A stretch of DNA of 64,000 bases from Thalassobacterium sedimentorum (lineage in GTDB: Bacteria; Verrucomicrobiota; Verrucomicrobiia; Opitutales; Coraliomargaritaceae): assembly GCF_031127905.1 (NCBI RefSeq), contig NZ_JARXIC010000008.1, positions 105,121 to 169,120 on the forward strand. The letters run 5' to 3'. Shown here piece by piece: positions 55,620-64,000 of the stretch; position 1 is the stretch's first letter, and every line of letters starts with the position of its first letter. The position numbers and the translations under genes are program-made. The notes beneath the pieces are model-generated. The model was not told the DNA's origin. It made no database searches and saw nothing but the letters and a program-made list of their open reading frames with translations.

Positions 55620-55925
55620 ATGAAAAAATCCTCAATCTTCCTTCCCAAAGTCGAAGCCAAACCCGATAACATGCTCTTCCGCTTCAGCTTAGGACAAGCC
55701 CTTTATGAGGAAGGGGACAGCTTAGCCGCGATTCCACACCTGCAAAAGTGCGCCGACTCGCGGGCGGACTGGATGCTCCCCCGGATTTTGCTAGGTAAAG
55801 CACTGCTACAGCATGGCCAAGTAATACAAGCCAAACCCATACTGGAAACCTCATTGCAATTGGCGATCGCGCAACATCATGAAGATCCTGCTGCAGAACT
55901 TCGTGAAATACTGGCTGACATCTGA
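55620..55925 (+). CDS. Small TPR-repeat protein
   Basis: The 101-residue protein consists of about two to three tetratricopeptide-like helix pairs: FRFSLGQALYEEGDSLAAIP and RILLGKALLQHGQVIQAKPI. It has no signal peptide or membrane segment. It is probably a protein-interaction adaptor. It may be cotranscribed with the PP2C gene 89 bases upstream. Confidence 0.8.
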   Translation: MKKSSIFLPKVEAKPDNMLFRFSLGQALYEEGDSLAAIPHLQKCADSRADWMLPRILLGKALLQHGQVIQAKPILETSLQLAIAQHHEDPAAELREILADI

Positions 55926-56034
55926 GCTACTGCCATCGATGTAAAACCCGATTCCACATCTTACACTTGCCGTCTGACTAACGAATGCGGTGCTTTCAAT
56001 ACAACATCAGGTCAGAATCGTCATTGCCATTAAT

Positions 56035-56060
56035 CAGTCGCGACTGGATCGCTCGAGCGA
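56035..56060. repeat. Two adjacent palindromes upstream of the hybrid kinase gene
   Basis: CAGTCGCGACTG (56035-56046) and TCGCTCGAGCGA (56049-56060) are perfect 12-base palindromes only 2 bases apart. Outer arms AGTCGC and GCGACT can also pair across both. They lie about 150 bases before the ATG at 56208, in a 282-base gap with no gene. They may be an operator or a structured leader. Confidence 0.35.
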
Positions 56061-56207
56061 CTCGGCAAGCTCAATATTGATCACAAGCTCAAACGCAATG
56101 CTTATGGGGCATAATTATGCAGCTAATACTGGACATAAGCGAATTCCCAAGTCAAGTTAGGTATTATACCCTAACTACCCCTTAATCAACTATCCCTGTT
56201 AAATTAA

Positions 56208-58391
56208 ATGGCTCAGGACCACCATCCCAGCAACGGCGACAATGATTCTCAAAATACTCAGGATGAAACTGTCCAGAGTAACTTGAGTAATCTGAATCAT
56301 CAAGATTATACATTGCGCCCTGAACTGGAAGCCATCGTACAAAACTGCCCCAGCCCGACCCTGATTGCCGCAGCTGATGGCGCAATCGTTCGCAGCAATC
56401 AAGCGTTGCGGGAGGCACTTAAGCAGAGTGAACCGGAAATAATCGGAAGTAACCATTTACTCGGCTCCTCGATGTTTCAGAAAGCTGGCCTGTTGTCGCA
56501 GGTAAAATTAGTTTTTGAAACGCATGCAACAGTCCACCTCCAGATTCCATGGCCACTTTGCGATAGTCAAATAACAGCCCACGGCGCCCCCCCGCCCCCA
56601 CTTACAACTCCAAATACGGTAGATGTCGTACTCTATCCAATCCTCACACCTGCAGGCGAACTGGAATACGTCTTTTGCCAATGGGCAAATAATCACTCGA
56701 ATATCCGTCATTTACGGCGCAACCAGCAGCTAAACAATCAACTCAAGGTCAGTGGAGCGATTAATAAAGTCATCGCAAATCAACATGATGTAGAGACCCT
56801 CATCACACAATGTTGCGACCTATTAACACAACAGTATGCATCCACACGCGTTTGCTGTGTCTTAAGAGGAGATTCAGAATGCCTCAATTTTCACTACGAA
56901 GCAACTACACAGGCTTCCTCACGACACACGAATTCCGGCTTATCGAACGCTGTTCTTTCAGAATGCGAATATAAGCTAGACCAAAACGCAGACAACCGCC
57001 TGCAATACCTCCCAGGACAGCAAACAAGCCTTAGGCATCTTTTCCCGCACGACTGCGACCACTTATTACGCCTAACAATCAAACTATCATTTAAGAATGA
57101 ATATTACGGACTGTTTTCAGTCGCGACTCCCATAATCGCACTCTCCGAAGAAGAAGAGACTTTTTTCTTCGAAGAAATTGGGCACCACCTGAGTCAGGCA
57201 ATCAACCACCTAAAATTGCATGAAAAGCACAAAGGTGCTTACCAAGCCATGGAACATGCTAAGGCACTCGCAGAAAACGCCAATCGAGCAAAAAACGAAT
57301 TTCTATCCGTAATGAGCCATGAAATGCGCACACCGCTCAATCCTATAATGGGCTATACCGAAATATTGCTGGCCGATTCGCAGGGTGAACCGGCGGAAAT
57401 GCTGCAAACTATACTCAGCGAAAGCGAACGCATGCTGAGCCTCATTAACCAAATATTAGAGTATTCGCGCCTGAACAGCGGAAACATCAAACCAGACCAA
57501 GAGCCAACGGCCTTACTTGAACTATGCCAGACGCAGTTCGATCAAACCAGACAACATGCCCCTCATTTAGACCTGCAATTCCACAACGGGAATCATCAAT
57601 TAACCCCCATCAACGAAAACTTACAAGTTGAGGCTGACGGTCATTTGCTCCGCAACATGATTAACATTTTGCTGGAAAATGCGTGCAAATACACAAAGCA
57701 AGGCTCCATACAACTTACAGTCGGGCGTATTAACCGAGCCGTCACACCTTTCGAGTATCAGTTCATTTTCAGAGACACTGGCATTGGTATCGCGCAACCT
57801 CTCCTGCAAAAACTATTTAAACCATTTTCACAGGTAGATGCCTCTTATAAGCGCAATTATCAAGGAATCGGGCTTGGTCTCGCCACCTGCCACAAACTGG
57901 TTCACATCATGGGGGGACAGATTGAAGCCTCTAGCCAAGCAGGAGTCGGTACATGCTTCAAAGTCACTCTGCCACTGAAAACGACCCGCGAAAAACCTGT
58001 AAGCACGAGCCTGGCAAAGCTAGATCGCAGGCTCAATATATTGGTCGTCGAAGACGAAATAACTAATGCCAAATTAATGGAACGCACCCTCTCGATGCTG
58101 GGCTGCCAAGCCACGCTAGCTGCCAATGGACAAATTGCAGTGCAACTCGCCAAAGGGAATCAATATGACTTGATACTCATGGACTTAAGTATGCCCCTAT
58201 TAGACGGATTTCATGCAACCGAGGAAATCAAACGAAATCAAACCAACCAAGCAACCCCCATCATCGCACTCACTGCGAATGTCGAAACATCTATTGAACA
58301 GCGCTGTTTGGATCATGGGATGTCGGACTATATCAGCAAACCGATTAATATTCAGTCGTTTCGCGATAAAATCGCACGCTATTGCGCTTAA
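56208..58391 (+). CDS. Hybrid sensor histidine kinase with receiver domain
   Basis: The 727-residue protein has no membrane segment, so it should sense a cytoplasmic cue. Residues about 30-150 are PAS-like, and about 175-340 GAF-like. The dimerisation domain has EFLSVMSHEMRTPLNPIMGY with phospho-acceptor His371. The ATPase domain shows NILLENACKYTKQG, DTGIGIAQPLLQKLF and GIGLGLA. A C-terminal receiver (about 606-725) has the acidic pair in VVEDE, phospho-acceptor Asp659 in LILMDLSMP, and the Lys in YISKPI. No partner regulator gene is adjacent, so the output is unknown. Confidence 0.94.
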   Translation: MAQDHHPSNGDNDSQNTQDETVQSNLSNLNHQDYTLRPELEAIVQNCPSPTLIAAADGAIVRSNQALREALKQSEPEIIGSNHLLGSSMFQKAGLLSQVKLVFETHATVHLQIPWPLCDSQITAHGAPPPPLTTPNTVDVVLYPILTPAGELEYVFCQWANNHSNIRHLRRNQQLNNQLKVSGAINKVIANQHDVETLITQCCDLLTQQYASTRVCCVLRGDSECLNFHYEATTQASSRHTNSGLSNAVLSECEYKLDQNADNRLQYLPGQQTSLRHLFPHDCDHLLRLTIKLSFKNEYYGLFSVATPIIALSEEEETFFFEEIGHHLSQAINHLKLHEKHKGAYQAMEHAKALAENANRAKNEFLSVMSHEMRTPLNPIMGYTEILLADSQGEPAEMLQTILSESERMLSLINQILEYSRLNSGNIKPDQEPTALLELCQTQFDQTRQHAPHLDLQFHNGNHQLTPINENLQVEADGHLLRNMINILLENACKYTKQGSIQLTVGRINRAVTPFEYQFIFRDTGIGIAQPLLQKLFKPFSQVDASYKRNYQGIGLGLATCHKLVHIMGGQIEASSQAGVGTCFKVTLPLKTTREKPVSTSLAKLDRRLNILVVEDEITNAKLMERTLSMLGCQATLAANGQIAVQLAKGNQYDLILMDLSMPLLDGFHATEEIKRNQTNQATPIIALTANVETSIEQRCLDHGMSDYISKPINIQSFRDKIARYCA

Positions 58392-58563
58392 TGCCTCCCG
58401 ACTGCTCATCTATTAATCAGTATAAAATACTGCCTTAAATAAAAGAAGAATACATATTAACTTCCCCTATCACTAAAAAAGGAAGTCGGCACGAACTTCA
58501 AAGGAGTGCTTGCAAAACGCCCAGGATCGCAAATCAGCTGTTTTCTTGCCTTGCAGTCTGGCG

Positions 58564-58591
58564 AAGGAGGCCTAATCTCCGCCTCTTTTTT
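58564..58591 (+). terminator. Intrinsic terminator or attenuator before fusA
   Basis: AAGGAGGC (58564-58571) pairs with GCCTCTTT (58581-58588) around a 9-base loop, followed by TTT. It lies about 170 bases after the kinase stop and 84 bases before the fusA ATG. It can end kinase transcription, or act as an attenuator if fusA transcription starts upstream of it. Confidence 0.55.
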
Positions 58592-58674
58592 GGAATTTCA
58601 AGGCTCGTAATGAGCCCGCCGATGCCCTTCTAAACCACACACAAACAAACTCTTAACACACATACGATACGATC

Positions 58675-60789
<2,115 letters not shown>

Positions 60790-60841
60790 ATCCTTCGCTT
60801 GACATTAAAGCTCTGCCACCGCCAGAGATCAAAATTTAACC

Positions 60842-60875
60842 AAGTCCCCGTTCAAACGAGCGGGGACTTTTTTTT
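60842..60875 (+). terminator. Strong intrinsic terminator behind fusA
   Basis: A 9-bp stem, AAGTCCCCG (60842-60850) and CGGGGACTT (60861-60869), with a 10-base loop is followed by a run of T residues. It lies 52 bases after the fusA stop. Confidence 0.9.
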
Positions 60876-60986
60876 GCTACTCGCCGGATACTCCTCTACA
60901 GATTCAGCCTCATGCGTGAGCGACCGGTCACAGTCGCTCAAATTACGAGATTGCGCTTATGCAACATAAAGCTTGGGTAAGACACT

Positions 60987-62189
60987 ATGCCCGAGAATAA
61001 TGCACCCTTTCTGTCCCCATCGCAAAAGCGCATAGTCGCAGCCGGAGGCACGGCATTGGCAACCGTTTTCCTCGCAGCAACCGCTTACTTTCTGTTCGCG
61101 TTACTGCGTGAGCTAGTCACTCAGTTTAAAGACGTGCTCCTGCCACTTGCGATCGCAGCAATCCTCGCCACCCTACTACGCCCAATCATCACCCTCTGCG
61201 AAACCAAAACACGTCTCAACCGTGTCGGCGGTATCATACTCTTGTTTACGCTGGTTTTAATGACACTCGTAGCCATTGCTGTATTTGTCGTCCCTCCAGC
61301 ACTCGAAAATGCAGGTGAATTTCTAAAAGCAGCTCCCGACATGCTGAGCCGTCTATTGGAATCCATACAGGGCTTTGCCCCTTCAATCTGGGAGTGGTTA
61401 ACGGAACAATTAGGCGAATCACCAGAGACTTACTTAATGAATGCACTGGAAGGTAACTCCGAACTACTGAAGCAAGCACTCGCACATTTACAGGCTTCTG
61501 CTGGCTCTCTAGTTGCTTTTTTTGCATTTTTCGGAGGTATTTTCGGCAAAATCGCCGCCTACTCGATTATCCCAGTCTACTTATTCTTCATACTAAATGG
61601 TGATCGCAACATATGGAAGGATATCGACAAACAATTAAGCTTTCTCCCTGACGAAAGAAAAAAAGACCTAGTATTCCTCGCCAAACAATTCAGTCAAATT
61701 TTAGTCTCCTTTTTCCGAGGTCAAATCATTATTGGGCTGTTACTAGGGCTCGTACTGGCAGTCGGTTTCGGAATAGTCGGCCTTAAATTCGGCATCGCAA
61801 TCGGCGTGATACTCGGCCTACTAAATATCATCCCTTATCTAGGCACGATGCTCGGCATCGTGACTGTTCTCCCCATTGCCTACTTACAAGAAGAAGGAGG
61901 CATCGGACTGATCATAGCCTGTGCCATTGTCTTCACAATTGGGCAATTATTGACAGACTACGTGTTCACTCCACGCATCATGGGAGATAAGACAGGAATG
62001 GGCCCGATGCTCATCATCTTCTCCGTATTTTTCTGGGGCGCGGCCCTCGGCGGGCTCCTGGGCATGATCCTCGCCATTCCACTCACCGCGTTCTTCCTCG
62101 TTTTCTGGCGCCTAGCACGCGAGAAATATTTACCTGCGCTGACAGCCAAAGAAGAAAAAACACAGGCCATTAAACAGCTTTCTCTTTAA
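60987..62189 (+). CDS. AI-2E/PerM-family transporter
   Basis: The 400-residue membrane protein has about eight hydrophobic segments in the AI-2E-family pattern: two N-terminal helices, a soluble region (about 100-170), then [20 protein letters not shown] and [18 protein letters not shown] and a C-terminal helix pair. Family members export or exchange small molecules or ions, and only some handle autoinducer 2. The gene converges with the symporter gene and overlaps its 3' end by 20 bases. Confidence 0.9.
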   Translation: MPENNAPFLSPSQKRIVAAGGTALATVFLAATAYFLFALLRELVTQFKDVLLPLAIAAILATLLRPIITLCETKTRLNRVGGIILLFTLVLMTLVAIAVFVVPPALENAGEFLKAAPDMLSRLLESIQGFAPSIWEWLTEQLGESPETYLMNALEGNSELLKQALAHLQASAGSLVAFFAFFGGIFGKIAAYSIIPVYLFFILNGDRNIWKDIDKQLSFLPDERKKDLVFLAKQFSQILVSFFRGQIIIGLLLGLVLAVGFGIVGLKFGIAIGVILGLLNIIPYLGTMLGIVTVLPIAYLQEEGGIGLIIACAIVFTIGQLLTDYVFTPRIMGDKTGMGPMLIIFSVFFWGAALGGLLGMILAIPLTAFFLVFWRLAREKYLPALTAKEEKTQAIKQLSL

Positions 62190-63648
62190 ACCTCGAAGAC
62201 AGAAAGCCGTAGACCGCAATTATAAGGAAGCAAAGAATCACCAAGAAGAACGAACCACGCGTAGCAGTCGTGCCCATAAAGCTATCCATGTCCAAGACTT
62301 GCCCCTGAAAACGAGTCATAAAAACTCCGCCAATAATTGCAAAAATGAGACCGGCGGAACCAAGTTTGGCATCTTCACCCACTCCATCTAAGGCTAGGCC
62401 ATAAATAGTGGGAAACATCAGAGACATACAGGCGGAAACTAGTACCAAGGAATATAGCCCCGTGATACTGTGAATATAAATAGCACCTAATGTGAAAGCT
62501 ATCGCACCTGCACTGAGTATCATCAACAACTTACTGGGTGCAATATACTTGAGAAAAAATGTGCAAATAAAACGGCTACAAAGAAAGATCACCATCGCCA
62601 TAATATTAAAATTCTGTGCGGTTGCCTTATCGATGCCTAGTTCATTCTCAGCATATTGAATAATAAATGTCCAAGTCATGATCTGCGCCCCAACATAAAA
62701 GGTTTGAGCAATCACACCACCAACGTAATTTGGATTCGTTAATAAACGTTTTAAAGTCCGACCAAAATGCACATCATGATCCGCATCAGGCGGACTGGTA
62801 TTAGGTAGTTTGGTCACTAAAAATATGACTAGAACTACCAAGACCACACAACCAATTGCCGTGTAAGGCATAGCAACCAACTTCAAATCGTTCTGCTGAA
62901 GCTCACGGTGAGTCATTCCCTGAAAACTATAGATCTTACCATCTTTGAAATCTTGCAAGGCGGTTACAGGCGCACCCACGCCTACCGATGCTACATATGC
63001 TTTCACGTTTTCATCGTAAACGCGTTCACGAGGCTTTGCTTGGAGAAAGGAGGGAATATTGTGCTCTCGTTGAACAACCGGCGTCGCTTCAAGACTCCCA
63101 GCGTAGCCATTCACGTCGTTTTTGAAGTCCTCCACTTGTATTGCGGACAAAATAATTGTGCCAGCGATGAACATCCCCGTCAACGAGCCAACTGGGTTAA
63201 ACGCTTGAGCAAGATTCAAACGTCGCGTCGCAGTCTCTGGCGGCCCCATTGAGAGAATATAGGGATTTGCAGTGGTTTCGAGAAAGGCGAGCCCAAAAGT
63301 CAGTATATAGAGCGCAATGATAAAGAGGTTAAAATTAGCCCCCGCCGCCGCAGGAATGGAAATCAACGCCCCCAGCGCATAGAGAGCCAAACCAACAATA
63401 ATACCCGATTTATAAGAGAAACGACGAATAAAAATCGCAGCGGGTAAGGCCATGGTTGCGTAACCACCATAAAACGCCATCTGCACCCAAGTGCTCTGCG
63501 CATTTGTAATTACAAACACATCTTTAAAAACAGCAACCAGTGGATTAGTGACATCATTAGCAAAGCCCCACAAGGAAAACAATGACGTCACTAAGATAAA
63601 GGAAAGTAAGAAATGACGGGGGATGACGGGGATGTTAGATTTCTCCAT
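62170..63648 (-). CDS. FucP-type sugar:H+ symporter (major facilitator superfamily)
   Basis: The 492-residue membrane protein begins with [20 protein letters not shown] and continues with [20 protein letters not shown] and [20 protein letters not shown], then [17 protein letters not shown]. This is the pattern of the L-fucose/glucose/galactose permease family (E. coli FucP). Twelve membrane helices are expected, with a loop of about 60 residues between helices 6 and 7 (around VDDFKNDVN to VTALQDFK). It lies 105 bases behind the partial gene at 63755 on the same strand. L-fucose is a reasonable substrate but is not proven. Confidence 0.9.
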   Translation of the reverse strand: MEKSNIPVIPRHFLLSFILVTSLFSLWGFANDVTNPLVAVFKDVFVITNAQSTWVQMAFYGGYATMALPAAIFIRRFSYKSGIIVGLALYALGALISIPAAAGANFNLFIIALYILTFGLAFLETTANPYILSMGPPETATRRLNLAQAFNPVGSLTGMFIAGTIILSAIQVEDFKNDVNGYAGSLEATPVVQREHNIPSFLQAKPRERVYDENVKAYVASVGVGAPVTALQDFKDGKIYSFQGMTHRELQQNDLKLVAMPYTAIGCVVLVVLVIFLVTKLPNTSPPDADHDVHFGRTLKRLLTNPNYVGGVIAQTFYVGAQIMTWTFIIQYAENELGIDKATAQNFNIMAMVIFLCSRFICTFFLKYIAPSKLLMILSAGAIAFTLGAIYIHSITGLYSLVLVSACMSLMFPTIYGLALDGVGEDAKLGSAGLIFAIIGGVFMTRFQGQVLDMDSFMGTTATRGSFFLVILCFLIIAVYGFLSSRFKEKAV

Positions 63649-63754
63649 ATTAATGATAATAGTTGTTAGTTGAATTGCTTAATATAATGGATGTAGCGTA
63701 ATAGACAGACGACAATTGGATAAAATGTTACACAAATTGCCAGACATATACCCC

Positions 63755-64000
63755 CTATCGATATGGCGTTAGTGTAATGCGCTTCACGCTGAATCCTTGG
63801 CCCAGCAACTTGCGAGGAGTCAGCTCCAAGTGATTCAGGCCTGTCTTGGCTATATTCAAGACCCCCAGTGTGGCCACAAAATTGCGCTGGCGCGGAGGGC
63901 CCGGTTGAAATGATTTATTCGAATCAAAACCGGATTCAAAACTCACGAAAGTGATGCTCTCATCGCCACAGGAGAGCACCCACTCGGAGTCAGCTGCATC
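63755..64000 (-). CDS. C-terminal end of a probable secreted glycoside hydrolase (alpha-L-fucosidase-like), cut by window edge
   Basis: The frame is open from the window edge (DAADSEWVLSCGDESITF) to the stop at 63755, giving 81 residues. The pattern S-E-W-V-L-S-C-G-D, a central Gly/Arg-rich stretch, then LGVLNIAKTGLNHLELTPRK and VKRITLTPY resembles the beta-sandwich end of GH29 fucosidases and related enzymes, where the last strands read L-x-L-x-P and I-x-L-x-P. The neighbouring FucP-type symporter supports a fucosidase. The catalytic part is outside the window, so this is tentative. An internal GTG could be misread as a start. Confidence 0.45.
   Translation of the reverse strand, partial: DAADSEWVLSCGDESITFVSFESGFDSNKSFQPGPPRQRNFVATLGVLNIAKTGLNHLELTPRKLLGQGFSVKRITLTPYR

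Overview
The window looks like a chromosomal segment of a marine Verrucomicrobiota bacterium of the class Opitutae (Puniceicoccales/Opitutales type, for example relatives of Coraliomargarita or Lentimonas). The reasons are several PEP-CTERM exosortase substrates, a Verru_Chthon cassette protein A, many secreted sulfatases, a moderate GC content and almost no Shine-Dalgarno sequences before start codons. The assignment is inference from gene content; no rRNA or other marker lies in the window.

Region 1 (1-30475) is a polysaccharide-utilisation locus. It holds a GPH-type sugar symporter (cut by the window edge), an unclassified large secreted alpha-helical enzyme, three S1-type sulfatases, two sialate O-acetylesterase-family (SASA/SGNH) esterases, two paralogous PL8-like putative lyases (one a lipoprotein, one multi-domain), a DUF1961 protein, a Gfo/Idh/MocA oxidoreductase, three PEP-CTERM proteins, a lone Verru_Chthon cassette protein A with a secreted companion, and two paralogous AraC regulators at 10408 and 29513. 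Together they suggest uptake and breakdown of a sulfated, acetylated, probably uronic-acid-bearing marine glycan. The locus also carries three decayed genes: an AraC relic, a serine beta-lactamase-family relic and a collapsed beta-sandwich module.

The most unusual point of region 1 is that two beta-sandwich-like modules (called A and B here) occur both as free PEP-CTERM-anchored proteins and as modules joined to enzymes that lack the sorting signal. Module B is at 3701, in the C-terminus of the esterase at 4624, at 14831 and in the middle of the lyase at 16097. Module A is at 8526, at the N-terminus of the same lyase, and as a relic just behind it.

Region 2 (30784-44472) is a single minus-strand operon nuoBCDEFGHIJKLMN for respiratory complex I, tightly packed and colinear. 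nuoA is absent and there is no room for it upstream of nuoB. NuoG is short and lacks the extra N7 cluster cysteines.

Region 3 (44720-64000) is mostly housekeeping: a prepilin-like protein, a CBS/DRTGG-regulated manganese pyrophosphatase, an inositol-monophosphatase-family enzyme, a TPR protein with an ABC-2 exporter pair, acylphosphatase, a COG2509 flavoprotein, a DinG/XPD-type helicase, a PP2C phosphatase, a small TPR protein, a hybrid histidine kinase, elongation factor G and an AI-2E-type transporter. The right edge returns to sugar metabolism with a FucP-type symporter and the C-terminal end of a probable secreted glycoside hydrolase. No tRNA, rRNA, CRISPR array, transposase or phage gene was recognised.
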